DNA from: Chara braunii | Lineage: Eukaryota > Streptophyta > Charophyceae > Charales > Characeae | DNA: 31,305 nt | Direction: 5' to 3' | Assembly: GCA_003427395.1 (NCBI GenBank) | Contig: BFEA01000087.1 | Coordinates: 39,054-70,358, forward strand | Shown: piece by piece, positions 1 to 11,835 of the stretch | Position numbering within the stretch: position 1 is the stretch's first letter | Layout of the letters: every line of letters starts with the position of its first letter | Notes under the pieces: generated by a model | What the model was told of the DNA's origin: nothing | Databases searched by the model: none | The model's input: the letters and a program-made list of their open reading frames with translations, nothing else | Made by a program: the position numbers and the translations under genes

Positions 1-90
<90 letters not shown>

Positions 91-95
91 AAAAA
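1..95. repeat. (GT)n-(GA)n-(A)n compound microsatellite
   Basis: Ten GT units (1-20) pass into about 33 GA units (21-86) and then a short A run (86-95). Any reading frame through it gives only Arg-Glu or Val-Cys repeats and is not a gene. Confidence 0.98.
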
Positions 96-203
96 GGCAA
101 GAAGGAGAACAATATAGCCGCTGGACATATTTCTAGACATGGGTTCCACAGTCCAGCTTTACAGATAGGGGCTTCACGGCGGAGATCTCCAGAGCGATCG
201 GGC

Positions 204-319
204 GATCGGCCGCTTAACGCATGCGCAAGGGTAGAGGGCACTAGCTCCTGCCACGTGGCGAGATCGGACGCTTAACGCTCGTACAAGGGAAGAGGGTGCT
301 AATTCTAGCCACGACCCGC
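204..319. repeat. 58-bp tandem duplication
   Basis: Two adjacent imperfect copies (204-261 and 262-319). Both begin GATCGG(C/A)CGCTTAACGC and share AAGGG(T/A)AGAGGG. No coding signal is seen. Confidence 0.8.
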
Positions 320-1500
320 GTGAGATGACTGTGTATGGATCTCGTGTCCATCATAGGCATTGTGACAGATTTCATCATCGCTATGCCTTAGGGAATAGCA
401 AAAGGTCTAGTAGGTGCTCCGGGAGGAGTATCTATATCGAGCAAACAACGCACTTCGTCATAAACTCACCTTCGGAGTAAGACGTCGCCAACAGCTGGCA
501 TTGGGTGACAATAACAGTTGGTTTGGACAATGAGAAGGAATGAAGGTTGTGTGATCACCCTCAATGCAGGACGACGACAACAGCCAAAAGGGCTACAATC
601 AATATCGGCTATCGACGAACGACGTCGACAACAACAGGCAGGGTGAGGATTGTAACAGGTGGAAGTGTGAATATCTGCATTGAGATCGATGTCGACAATA
701 GCAGGAAGGGTGTGGTAGAAAAGGTGGACAGCTGGCGGAGTAATCAGCACTGCTCGTTCTCATCACGAGAAGTACTTGTGATCACAGTACATTACTGAGG
801 ACATCGTCATTAAGTCTCAACTACATTGCGACAATCAGAGGGTAGGAATGCAAAAGCAAATCAAGTAAGAGGAGGGGGAAGACGAGACAAACACGGTCAA
901 CCTTTTTGTATCTCAAGAAAGGAAGAGGAAATGAATATTAGGAGGAAGGAGGTGGAGTGGAAGAGGATTGGGAATATTAGGAGGAAGGAGGTGGAGAGGT
1001 CAGGAGGCAAAATAGTTTAAATAGGAAACGGAAAACTCAATGGTGGATAGCTGGCAAAGTTTTCAGCATTGCCCGCCCTCATCACGCGAAGTCCTACTTG
1101 TGTAATGCGAAGTTTAAATGAACACATTCCTGAGGTCAAGCAAGGCGGACCTCATATAGGAGCTACGTACAGGGGAAGGAGTAAAACAACTGGAAAAACA
1201 ACAGAGGACAAGAAAAGTTGTTACAACAACGAAAGAAAATTCTGCTCGGCCTGCGTAGAGAGCCCAGGGGAGGCTGGCATCATCTGGGAACAAGGGGGGG
1301 GACGAGAAGCATGACATATTGGTAAGAGCAGGGGATGAGAGAGAAGGATCGACGAGGGGTACAAGCCCGCCCAGGATTTGGAGTACGGAGAGATTGGAAA
1401 GGAGTCGCCAGCTTCGTCAACTTTGCAAGTGTGTTTTTTCCTTGTGCAACCCCCCTCCTTCCCTTTCACCCCTGGTTCTCCAGCCAACTTCTAATTATAA
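320..1500. other. Gene-free stretch with imperfect short repeats
   Basis: No convincing gene. Degenerate repeats around GACGTCGACAACAGC occur near 481, 567, 621 and 688. A block of about 60 bp at 723-780 recurs diverged at 1043-1102; both contain GGTGGA.AGCTGGC and CATCACG.GAAGT. A 25-bp motif beginning GAATATTAGGAGGAAGGAGG is repeated at 933 and 972, a period of 39 bp. The small open frames here match nothing I recognise. Confidence 0.55.
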
Positions 1501-1740
1501 TTCGTGATTTATAGGAGCAAATCTAACAAAATTTAATTATAAGAATAAAAGAATCAAGTAATTGAAAGTAATTGGTTAAGAGGATAAGTTAGTTGGGGGA
1601 GAAACACTCAGTAATTATTCTGTCATCAAAACAAGTGTGGACCAAAATCTCTCATCCACCGATTCTCATTGACTCGCTGTAAGCACCTGTAGGTACTCTT
1701 CAACGATAGTCTCTGCCAATCTCAACCAATTTTTGTCAAA
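1500..1740 (+). other. Possible LINE 5' untranslated region
   Basis: AT-rich stretch directly before the first in-frame ATG of the LINE ORF1. No promoter motif and no target-site duplication could be identified, so the true 5' end of the LINE is unknown and may lie anywhere in this stretch. Confidence 0.3.
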
Positions 1741-4700
1741 ATGAAACTGAATTGTCGCAGAGCAAAAGTTCAGGAATCATTGCTTTTCTACCAAGGGGCT
1801 ATGCGTCATTCACTCTTCAGACACATTGGACCAAAACCGTACTCTAGACCGGGTATCGAATCTTCCACCCTCTGTCCAGAAAGTTCTTCAAGGGATAAAG
1901 GTAACGTGATGACAACAGGGCTTGGTACCAAAAATTTGCTTCAAAATTTGCATCTCCGGACTGCTCCTATGTACGGGGTTGGTAATCATACGCACACTGA
2001 AGATGTTGTTGCAACCTCTCATCATCTGTCCTCAACCAACCAAGACGCAGTTTCAATGACAATGGTTTCTCACACAGAGGTGGACCAGGTTATGGACGTA
2101 GAAAGGCAAGAAGTGGTAGCTGGTGATGATGAGGTTCTAACAGAGAAGGAAAAAATGCATGAAAAGCATCTGCCCCAGTCTTCAACTCTGCCCCATCCCT
2201 CATCCACGCAGGAGGCTAACACAGGGTGCCCCTCTTCCCATTCTCTTAATCAAACCTCATTGGCACAAAAAGTGAGGGAAACCCTGCAAAACAAAACTCG
2301 TAATATTTTGCGCCCATCGATTGACCTCTCAGGCTCTCCTCCGAAAGAACTCAAAGTCCCTCTCAGGAATCTATCTTCTGCTAGAGCCTACTTTCTTTTT
2401 CTTTTTCTCTTACCCTCTGAACAACTGGTGATCGAACAAGGAGGCAGGAAGACTTTGATGAAGTCCTATCCATCTGACAAATTGGTACAAAGGGATACGG
2501 TCTATACCAAGCATGCGAGTAACTGGATTTTTTATGATGATGCGGCCTACAGATCTGTGAATGATAAGATCAAATTCATTTGCAAGAGATTGGAGGCGTT
2601 AAGGGATGGTCCAGAAGGGGTGATGATTTTTTTTTTAATTCAGCCTATAACCCCCACACTCTTTACTGTACTCAGTCTGTTTGACAAGGATAAAGTCAGG
2701 ATGGATGCGTGAAAGAAACTGCTTTGGGATCGGTCTGAAGTCAGAATCTAGCCATGGCTCCCCAAAAAAGTTGGTCCAGAAGAAAAAAGGGACCAGCTTA
2801 TGAAGGACTTTTATTGGGTTGAGTTCCGCCATATCCCGATCGAGGTCCAGGCGGCCTTCATCCATGATTTTGGACAACAATTCACAATTGTGGATTTCAT
2901 TAACCCATTACCATCCTATGTGGCTAAACGAGATGATTATCTTATGTTAGCCCTTGACCTGCCAAAAGAGCAGTTGTTCACAATGGATGACATTATTCCA
3001 TTTAAGATGGGAGGGCGTGTTTACCAGATTCACACTACACATAAATTTCGTCCCTGGTGCTTCAAATGTAAAACCTATGGTCACCTCCACTCTGATTTTG
3101 CTTGTTCCCATCATACTCAGCATGTGGTTCCGCCTAAATTGAGGCTAAAAAAAATCCGCATAGACTCAACAGATGGCTCCCAGCGGTAGCTGGTTTTGAA
3201 GGATGGGTATACCAGGAAGATTTGAACCAAACAGGCCAGCCAGTGGGTTGGTCTTGGGAAAGGAGGAGTGACGTTCACAAATCCCCCCGTCCGGCGGCTG
3301 ATTGGCTTCCTCCCCCACAATCTCCATCCCATCCTCAACCTGGTAGTTCATCAAGACAGGGACAGATGGGGACATCAAGACCTCAGGGTGCGACGAAGAA
3401 CGATGGTGCTTCATCTGGGGCATCTGCGTCAACACAAGGAGGTTCAAAACTGGGAGGGGATAAGAGTAAAAATAAAAGTTCATCCTCCTCTTCAACTAGC
3501 GAAATATAAAAGTTCCCTGGTCCGAAAACAGCTGATTATATTCCTCGGTATGGTAATGGGGGCACCCAGGAATAGAAAGAGGTAAAAAAGAAGGGATCGG
3601 GGAAACAACTGATTGATTCATCCTCTCAGGGTCAGGGGTCGTCTGCTGCACAACCGAAGGAAACAAATTTGAGTAGATCCATCTCAACTTTGGAAACAGG
3701 TTCTGTCAACTGTAAATCAAGCCCAATTAAATCAAGAATTTCGGGAAAACACTCCGAAGTTGTTCCAATGGACATTGATCCTCTCAAGGATGCATTTGGC
3801 CCGACTCCTATGGAAGTTGAGTCAATGGAGCTTTTTGCTCCCCCTCCATCAGTCATGGCTGATAACAGTGGAAGAGTTGGGAGTGCTGATTCCATGGTAG
3901 CCTCAAACTTCAAAACTGTAATTATCCAAATAGCTGATTGGTTACTTTTTAATCTGACGAATCGACACCCGGAAATTGCTGAGTCTGCTTGGCCTCAATA
4001 CCTGTAGGATCTGGTCCTTATGTTGGGTAGTAGTAAAAGCCTTGAGGTTTTCCTAGTGCAGGGTCCCCCAAAGGATGTCACCTGGGAGGAAATTAGTGCT
4101 AAATTGTTATTTATTGTTTCTGCAAGGCTTAATCTCTCTCTTCAAAAAGGTTCCAATCAGCTGCTTCGTTTGCAAAATAGATTTCAGCCCCTGTTGGAGT
4201 TTGCTGCTGAAGAGGTAAATATTAGCAGACAAACTCAAAAGGTCAGCTCAGAGACTGCAGCTGCTCTCCTAATCAATAACAAGGTCTACCCCAAGGATAG
4301 AAGAGTGGGTGGAAATGAAAGTACGCTTCAATTAACCAATGAAACTTTCATCGATTACAGTGAGTCGATAGGTCCACAACTCGGGCAGGTGCATCAGGTG
4401 TCCGGTTCTGATGATGGGGTAGACAGTGACAAAGGACCGGGACCGGATGATCCAGATGTTCTAAGTGCGCACCAGTTGTTGGGTACCCCTTTAACCTCAT
4501 CTTCAGGCCTAGCCTTGCAGTCCAAGAAGGTGGATGTCATGCATTAAAGTACGTCATCCTTTAAATCGGAGGTGGACGTAGGACAAGGATTAAAACTTAT
4601 TATTTCTGATCTTACAGGAGAACCGAAATTTTTGCAGCTTCCCCAGAAGAAGCAAGTTTCTGCCTCCCGTAGCCATAGTCAGGGTCTAATTGAGTGGGAT

Positions 4701-5402
4701 CCGGGTTCTTCTGCTCACCTAGAGTCTCATGAGTCTCAAGAATTTCACGACAAACAAAAATTGTTGGATGAGTCATCCCAAGAAGTGGATCTCATTACAG
4801 ACTTGCCTATCAGTGCCATCTTGCATAAGGATGGTTTAACAAACTTCTCCCTTACTCCGGCATTTGGTTTTGATTCTGAGCTCACAAGTAAGCGGCAAAG
4901 GCTGAAGCATCGTTTGGCTAAGGGGCAAGGGGTTTTATCTCCGATGAAAGTAGGAATTGCCATTCTGCCAGTCAGACTCCAAGGGGAATCATGGGAGGCA
5001 GGGTTATCCGAACTACCCGGAGCAGTTTATGGTGAAGTAACTGTCCTGGGTACCCCATCACCTCTCTTCTCCCCCTCCCCCGCTTCTGCACCAGTGCCTG
5101 GTCAACCTTGCTTACAAGAGGAAGTGGTGGATTTTGTTAAGGCAAATTTCTCTGGGGTATTGACAATTCTATCCGTCACTGAAGGCGATCAGAGAATGGC
5201 TGACTGGGTTATATATTTGAAATTTGATGTTAACAAGAGCTCAGATCTCAGATGGTTTAATCAGGAATCCCTAAGTGAGCTACAACTTCTCAAAGTCAAG
5301 GCAAACAACTTCTGGTCAGAAACTGACGTAGACACACTCTTGGTTAGATTGTTGGGACATAAGACCCTTGTTAAGGGGGGTCTGTTGGACTCTGGCCAAT
5401 GA
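1741..5402 (+). pseudogene. LINE ORF1 (gag-like RNA-binding protein), broken
   Basis: The reading is continuous at protein level over about 1,220 codons. It uses frame 1 to an A8 run at 3147-3154, then frame 3. In-frame stops lie at 2710, 2749, 3507, 3573, 4005 and 4545; the natural end is taken as the TGA at 5400. Around 2670-2870 the pattern V-R-I-x-P-W-L-P-K-K followed by Y-W-V-E-F-R-H-I-P-I-E matches the gag-like DUF4283 layout of plant LINEs. A CCHC zinc knuckle (C-x2-C-x4-H-x6-C) lies at 3058-3105, near residue 440. The remainder is Ser/Pro/Gln-rich linker and a C-terminal part (about 4570-5400) that I do not recognise. ORF1 proteins bind the element RNA. The first ATG of the open frame was taken as the start. 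A second fused domain in the C-terminal part is possible. Confidence 0.8.
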
Positions 5403-5469
5403 CAGGAATGGTCCTAGACTCTCACTCCCCCAGTCCTAGATTCTGCATAGTGTTTTTGATTATGATTAT

Positions 5470-8400
5470 ATGGAGAACTTTAAGATAATTGATGCATTAT
5501 ACAATAAAGACAACTCTTGGAAGTTACTAAGAAGAAATGCAGATATAGACCTCAGATCAATGAATGTTAATGGTCTTGCTTCAGCTAAGTTCGAAAAGAA
5601 AAGAGTTATCTTTGACCAGTTAAAAGGTGTAGGTGGGAAGGAGTGGCCTGATGTGATATGTATACAAGAAACTCACCTCACAGACTTGGACCTTCATAAC
5701 CATTGTCATAAGGAAATATGGTCTCACACTTCATTTAGAGCGCATGCCCCTCGCCCTGGGAGTGCGGCAGTAACAATTTGGATTCCCCCAGACTCCAAGG
5801 TAGAACCTGTTTATTGGGAAGCTGACAAAATGGATGGGAGGTGGGTGTTTATATTGGCAATGTTGGAACTTGAAATAGTTAGTATTTTTTGTGTCTATGG
5901 ACCCAATGATATAGGGGATAGACAACGTTTTTTCGAACCTCTCTCCCCCATCCTTCCAGTCGGTATCCCAATAATTATAGCCGGTGATTTCAACGCAGCT
6001 GCAGACCGTTCTCTGGATCGATGAAATATCCCTACTTCTTCCCCAGTTTATGTAGAATCTGATGAGATTCTGATAACCAACCTGACTCAATCATTAAATT
6101 TTTTTTATTCCTTTAAAAGAATGAATCCATCTCAGCGTAGGTACACCTGTTTCAGGAGAAATCAAGCCAGTCAGACTACCAAGTCCCGCATAGATATGAT
6201 CTTATTTTCAGAGGAATTGGTAGGGGCTCTAAAGGTAGCTGAGATATTTCCTAAGAGCTCTCACTTAGGTCTTGATCATGCGATATGTATGGTGATTCTT
6301 TCATTTGGAAAGAAGTCAGATCAAGGTAGGGGTTATTATAAACTTAATACTGCTCATCTCAAAATGGAATCCTTCAGAACCTTCATTAAGGATGTAAGGT
6401 CTTTTTGGAGGGAACAGAGGATCCATTTTTCAGACAACTTCATGTGGTTCAACAACGACTTAGTTTTTCTGGGCCGTAAATGCAATTAATACTCCAAGTT
6501 ATTAGCAGCCGAACGATATTCTTCAGAAATTGGATTGTATGAGCGTATTCAACACTTACATCAATTCGAATTCGATGATAATGATGCAGCAAAGAATGAT
6601 GCTATGGAACAGGAAATTCAAGATTTGGGAACTCAACTACTATCTCGTATGGAATATCGGTGACAAGGTATGCGGATTAGGAAAAAAATTGGGAAACATC
6701 TAACAGAATGATCTATGGACGCAAATTTTTTTGCAATGGCCAGAGTCCGGGCGGGTAGAACTGTCATTGAGGCTTTGAACCATCCCCATAATCAGGATGG
6801 TCCTCTTGTCACCTCGACGATCGAGTGCACTAAAATCGCAAGAGATTTTTTTAAAACACTTTTTCTCTCTGAAACTAATTAAAGATAGATGATTTCCTCA
6901 TCCCTATGACTAGAACTCTATCAGATGTTCAAAAGGAGCAATTAGAATTGTCACTCACCAAGGAAGAAGTATGGACTGCTCTCATGCTGATGGAGGAAGA
7001 AAAGACTCCTGGCATTGATGGTCTACCAAAGGAATATTGGGAGACCATGTGAGACTTCATCTCCCAAGATCTCATGGATTTCTACTAGGAGGTATGGGAG
7101 TTGGGCCAGATGGGGGAATTTGTGGGTCAAGGTGTCCTGACATTATTATATAAGAAGGGACCGAAAAGTAACATTAGGAATTACCGCCTCATAACTATGT
7201 TGACAGTTATATATAAGTTGATCTCCAAGGTTCTTACTAATCGCCTGAATAAGTACATTGCGGATATACTTCATCCGTCCCAAACAGGGTTCATTCAGGG
7301 CAGAAATATTTAGGATAATATCTTGCTAGTCAACGAACTTATAAGGCTTTCCCGACAGTCCAAGCATAATGCTGCCTTTGTTTTTATTGATTTTGAAAAG
7401 ACCTACGACAACGTGGATTGTTTTTTTTTTGACAAATGTTTAAAAAATTTTAATTTTGGTCCAATGTTCAGGAGATGGATTAGAATTATGCACAGGAATG
7501 TTAATACAAGAGTTATGGTTAATGATAATGTAACAACTCCCATTGTTCTTCAGAGATCAGTGAGGCAAGGTGACCCCATTGCCCCGCTCCTCTTCGTGAT
7601 TATTATGGAAGCTTTATCAGCTATTTTAAAACACCATAAAGATATTACTCGCATCCGGATTTCTTCTATTCTAGAGGACGACATTCCTGTATGCTCCCTC
7701 TTTGCTGATGATCTCTCCCTAATGGTTGAAGCTTCACAAGCAAACCTGGAAGCAATTAAAAGAATGCTGGACACTTTTTGCAAGCTTTCTGATATGAGGG
7801 TAAACTGGGGCAATAAAACTCAAGGATGGTGGATTCATTATCAAGGAGGGCGTCCCCCTGAGCAACCCCAGATAAAATGGCTACAACCGGACGTGCCAAT
7901 CAGAGTCCTTGGGATCTCCCTATCTGCCTCAGGTAAACCATTAACCTCTAATGAAGGGATCCTACATCGTGCCCACTCAAAACTGGAATTGTGGAAAAAT
8001 AAACATACCTCCTTATTTGGGCGGTCTCTTATAATCAATAATGTGGTCCTAGCTTCCATTTGGTATAAATCTGCATTATGGGTCTTAGATAAATTATCTC
8101 TCAAGATTTTTCAACGTCACTTGGCAGTCTTTTTATGGCGTGGGAACCATGAGCAGGAAAACGTCATCACAAGGTATAACGAAGGGCTTGGGATCATTGA
8201 CCCTCATACCCAAGCTATAACTCTTTCTATCCAATGGATTAAACGCCTTCTATTTAACCCAAGCACTCCATAGAACCCTCTTGCTTGTGAGCAGATTAGG
8301 ACATTAGCCCCTCCTATCCCCGATGCAATAGACTCACTTATGTGGCTAGAGAACCGTTCTTGGTCTCTGCCAAGGAGCACTTCAGCAGATCCACATGGTC

Positions 8401-9995
8401 TGGAGATTTCAGAGAGACAAGCAGCTAAGAGCGATATCAGTAGAGATCCTTTTTCGATTACATTGTTGAAAAACTAGAGGAAACTTCCTGTACCTGATAA
8501 CAAGATGGGAGGAAGTTTGTCAACAATCATTATTTAATAATACATTTATTATGGATTCTCAAGGATGTATGCTTGACTGTATGGATAGTCCATGGCTAAG
8601 CTGGGTTAGGAGAGGAATCATACGTATTAAGGATCTTTGGAATCAGGAAACAAATGATTGGTTTTCTCCCCAAGACCTTTAAGAACGATTGCGCTACAGT
8701 CATCATCAGAGGACTGCATTGGATAATATCATTGAATTAATTCCTTTGGACTGGGTTAGAATCTTAAAGAAAGGGCCCAAGTTTCTTCCTGGTGACTAAG
8801 TGGCAATCCAATGTTCAAAAGGAATAGTGGGGAATATAATTGACATCCGTAATTCAGCAGATAATCTAATTTCTATTCTGGATATATAAGAGAATGATTT
8901 TCTTGTTCCTAGGTCTCAAGACGTCACCAGGTGGTGTAAGGCTGACCAACTTTTTCGAGTAAGAGTTTTAAATGTCAATAATAAATAACTCTCCTTTAAA
9001 CCTGAAATACTAATATCCCTTCTACCCTTTGATCCTATAAATTGGACCTGGTCTTGCCCAGAAAGACAGGGCCGCTCCTATTCTAGATCCTTACATACCC
9101 TCTCTGTGAAGGCCACATACAGAATGCTTCGCCCCAGGGTTAATCTTAAATATCGCATTGAGGATCGTTGGATGAAGAATCTGAAAATCAGTAAGGAAGA
9201 GCTAAGAGGAGTTAAGAAGTTTCATACCTGTAAATCTAAACCTGCTAAAATAGCCTCCTTGCAATGACAAATTTCTCACCGTTGCCTTCCTACAAATGAC
9301 TAGATCATTGAGAGAACTTCATTAGAACAAAAAGGTATTGCTCTTCCTTGGTGTAAGTTCTGCAAACCTGCTTTTCCTTCCAATTTTTTTTCGGAAACAA
9401 TCAAACATATCTTCCTCCAATGCCAGGTTCGGTCTGGCTTGGAAGATAATGAGACAGGATTTGGAGCCAATTGGGAACCTCTCTCCCGTGGCCGTGGGAT
9501 TGGAAAACCCTTCTCATAGAATTATGGCATCCTGGTCAAGAGGATGAGTTCATTGAAAATTTGTTTACAATTAGTAGGAGAGCAATTATTTGGGCAATAT
9601 GGGTTAGAAGGTGTACCCATGAAATGGAAGGTGCTAGACTGGACGGTCCAGATTTCACTAATTCTATTAAACAACGTATTCAGAGTGATATAACTATTAA
9701 ATGAAAAAACTTAAAAGAAAATAACCAACATCTTTCTCAACGAAATGAGATAAGGCAACACATAAAAAAGTTCAATAAAAGTTGGTTTGGGGGGGACCAG
9801 GGAGGGAGGCTGGGGAGGGTGCTGTGGGAGGGAGCTCACGATAATTTAAAAGGCTGTGGTCAAAAGAATTATAGACTAATCTTTAATGATTGGAGTTGTG
9901 TTGATCCTACTATTCCCCTAAGACCGTTATCTGAATTTCCTGATCCCTTTCCTCTACCAGGATCCTGTTTGGTCCCCTCTTCATGGTATGGTTAA
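5470..9995 (+). pseudogene. LINE ORF2: APE endonuclease plus reverse transcriptase, broken
   Basis: It begins 67 bp after ORF1. The APE-type endonuclease (5470 to about 6300) shows NVNGL, QETHL (Glu about 67), VYGPN, AGDFN (Asp173, Asn175), SRIDMI and a terminal LDH at 6271-6279 where SDH is usual. The reverse transcriptase follows in frame 3 from about 6889: PGIDG (7008-7022), FIDFEKTYD (7383-7409), RQGDP (7563-7577) and the catalytic FADD (7701-7712). From about 8503 (frame 1) comes the connector, then a zf-RVT-type finger CKFC...H...C (9352-9423). After another shift an IIWAIW motif and a C-terminal domain ending in EFPDPFP follow. Stops lie at 6022, 6487, 6661, 6709, 7050, 7086, 7311, 8271, 8475, 8680, 8797, 8887, 8986, 9265, 9301 and 9702; frameshifts lie near 6885, 8490 and 9450. 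The enzyme would nick target DNA and copy LINE RNA there. Confidence 0.92.
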
Positions 9996-10118
9996 TCTTG
10001 ACAAAGTATTGTGGTTTGTGCTAGGTAGTCACGAATTTCTGGCGCCCAGAATGGGTGAAGAGGCACAAAAGGGCTAGTACCAGAAGTTTTAATCAGGCCA
10101 GTTCTTTAGATATCTGGT

Positions 10119-10271
10119 GGGACGCTGCACCTGGTTTGTAGCCAAAAAGGATTATTGATGTATAGGGACGCTAGACCCGATTTCCAGCAGGTGCAACTCC
10201 TCACAAATAGATGGAGCCTTCGACGCAGGAGCCTACTTAACGGGGTGACTCTTATCACCTCGTTAAGTAGG
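10119..10271 (+). promoter_or_regulatory. Structured 3' tail of the LINE: three stem-loops
   Basis: HP1 is GCTGCA-7 nt-TGTAGC (10124-10142). HP2 is GCTAGA-7 nt-TCCAGC (10170-10188), with one A/C mismatch. After a conserved GATGGAGCC comes HP3 (10232-10271), an approximately 16-bp stem with CCTACTTAACG at its base and an ACTCTTAT loop. HP1 and HP2 are each preceded by GGGAC. The same order recurs in short elements at 14434, 22976, 23506 and 27644. In families such as UnaL2 a 3' stem-loop is what the reverse transcriptase recognises; that role here is inferred. Confidence 0.75.
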
Positions 10272-10399
10272 TATCCCCACATGCGAAGTTAAAAAAAAAA
10301 TAATAATAAAAAAAAAATGCAAATGGGTCCTTAGGGGACAAAAGTTTTGCGGGGACCAGTCCTTGGCGATATTGCGGAAAACCTACAACTAACTTTCGT

Positions 10400-10797
10400 A
10401 GAACCGGTACTTTTGAAAAAGGGAACGACAAGTCGCCAGGTGGAAGCGGACCCCAAAAAGAAGTAAGAAGGGGAGGTGTTGTCGGAGTCCCACGCGCAGG
10501 TTGTTCAACTTGAAGGCGGAGGGTACCCGCGGGTCCAGTCCTGCAATTCGCAAGAGGCGACTTTGACAATTTTTTGTGCTCGCAAGAATTCGCAGAAAAG
10601 TCTGAAAATTTTAGAATCCATAGATTAGGTCGTGGTGTTTCCAGGAAAAATATCACCAAAGTTTTAAAAATACACATTTTTCATTTTTGTGACTCTGCCA
10701 TGTGTGGGCGAACGAAAAAGTACTATTGTTTACTGCCTGGGCGCGGGAAACGCAACCCTAAAGTAGCCAAAGCAATGATACTAAGAGCGAGAGCGAG

Positions 10798-10864
<67 letters not shown>

Positions 10865-11405
10865 CTGAATAGCAAAATTCAAATATGGGTCAAATTGCGG
10901 TAGGGATCTATTTCACATATGAAATGATTTTTCCAAATTTATTTGGCATTTTTTCTGGAAAGATCACAACAAAATCTACGAGTACTCAAATTTTCAGGTT
11001 TTTTCACGCATTATTCTGGGCGCAAAAACTCACTAAATTTTGAGTACTTTTTCAGTTGGCCCACACATGGCTGAGTGGCAAAAATGGAAAATGTACCAAA
11101 TCGGCACGACGATTATTTCGTGGTCTACATGATTTTTTGAAAATATTCTTATATTTTTCTTGGAAGAACACGACCTCATCTATGGATTCTCAAAATTTTA
11201 AATTTTTCTGCGAATTCCTCCGAGCACCGAAAATCGTCAAAGTTGTTTCTTGTAAAACGTTTGTTTCGTTGCACCTGACCTCCCTGTTTTCAGAAAATGG
11301 GCCTCAACGCCTGGGCCTGAGGGCCCTTTTGCAGTTCAAATGCCCTCGCTTCTTTTCGGGGTCCGGTTCCACCCGAGGATCGGTCCTTTCTCTTTCCAAA
11401 AAACG
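10400..11405. repeat. Large imperfect inverted repeat around a GA microsatellite
   Basis: The left arm (about 10400-10730) and right arm (about 11040-11405) are reverse complements at moderate identity by eye. Anchors include CCATGTGTGGGC / GCCCACACATGG, the ATCTATGGATTCT block and GGGGTCCG.TTCCACC. A further diverged copy of the inner unit lies at 10920-11035 in direct orientation. The spacer holds (GA)n. No transposase is encoded, so it may be a foldback transposon or two opposed copies of one repeat. Confidence 0.65.
10785..10863. repeat. (GA)n microsatellite
   Basis: It starts as GAGCGA units and becomes pure GA. It lies in the spacer of the large inverted repeat. Confidence 0.97.
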
Positions 11406-11407
11406 AC

Positions 11408-11634
11408 CATATTATATTTTTTGAACGAAATTGAAATTGAGTTTTTGGGCCGAAATCCGGTCCAAATTTGTTGCTCCGGGGGGTCTGGCGTTCCTAGAAC
11501 TCCGGACCCCCTAGATGTATCTAACCTCAAGCTGAGACCAGATACATCTAGGTCCGGCGTTCTAGGAGCCAAAAATTTGGACCGAATTTTGGCCCAAAAA
11601 CTCAATTTCAATTTCGTTAAAAAAATATAATATG
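11408..11634. mobile_element. 227-bp foldback (MITE-like)
   Basis: Both ends are reverse complements over roughly 70 bp, starting CATATTATAT at 11408 and ending ATATAATATG at 11634. The pairing continues inward through GGTCCAAATTT and TAGATGTATCT with small indels to a centre near 11521. No coding capacity and no clear target duplication. It directly abuts the right arm of the preceding inverted repeat. Confidence 0.75.
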
Positions 11635-11749
11635 TCCATTGTGACGAAATGGTTGTTAAAAGTCCTGGCTCTAGAAGAGCTCGTTGTAGGTAGTCCACAA
11701 TATCTTGAAGCACCAGTCCCTCAAATCCTTCCCCTCCCCCACCCTATAG

Positions 11750-11821
11750 GGCATCTACCTCCCGCCTTGTGATGCCCCTGCAGAGTAGAGCTCCCCCCCT
11801 CTAAACCAACTTACCATCTCG
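11750..11821. repeat. 72-bp direct repeat, copy 1
   Basis: Contains ACCTCCCGCCTTG and GCCCCTGCAGA.TAGA.CTC. It matches 12252-12322, about 502 bp away. The two copies flank the minus-strand CW-like exon. On the minus strand each copy ends in GGCGGGAG followed by GT, which could be a splice donor, so they may be duplicated exons. Confidence 0.7.
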
Positions 11822-11835
11822 CCACTACCGAATTA

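Larger units (their letters stand above)
1741..10317 (+). mobile_element. Near full-length, decayed L1-type LINE
   Basis: A non-LTR retrotransposon in the order gag-like ORF1, then ORF2 (APE endonuclease, reverse transcriptase, zf-RVT-type zinc finger, C-terminal domain), then a structured 3' UTR and an A-rich tail (10291-10317). It is longer than most plant L1 elements, mainly because ORF1 is long. Both ORFs carry several stops and frameshifts, so it cannot move by itself now. The 3' tail contains three stem-loops that are shared with many short elements elsewhere in the window. The 5' boundary and target-site duplication were not found. Confidence 0.9.

Noticed and set aside
1741-9995. Alternative genetic code (TAA/TAG or TGA read as amino acids) to explain in-frame stops in the LINE
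   Set aside because: All three stop codons interrupt the frames and there are true frameshifts as well (e.g. the A8 run at 3147-3154), so decay is the simpler reading.
10574-10903. Arg/Glu-repeat proteins at 3-275, 10574-10903 and 15752-16091
   Set aside because: These are frames through (GA)n repeats, one of them through the assembly gap.
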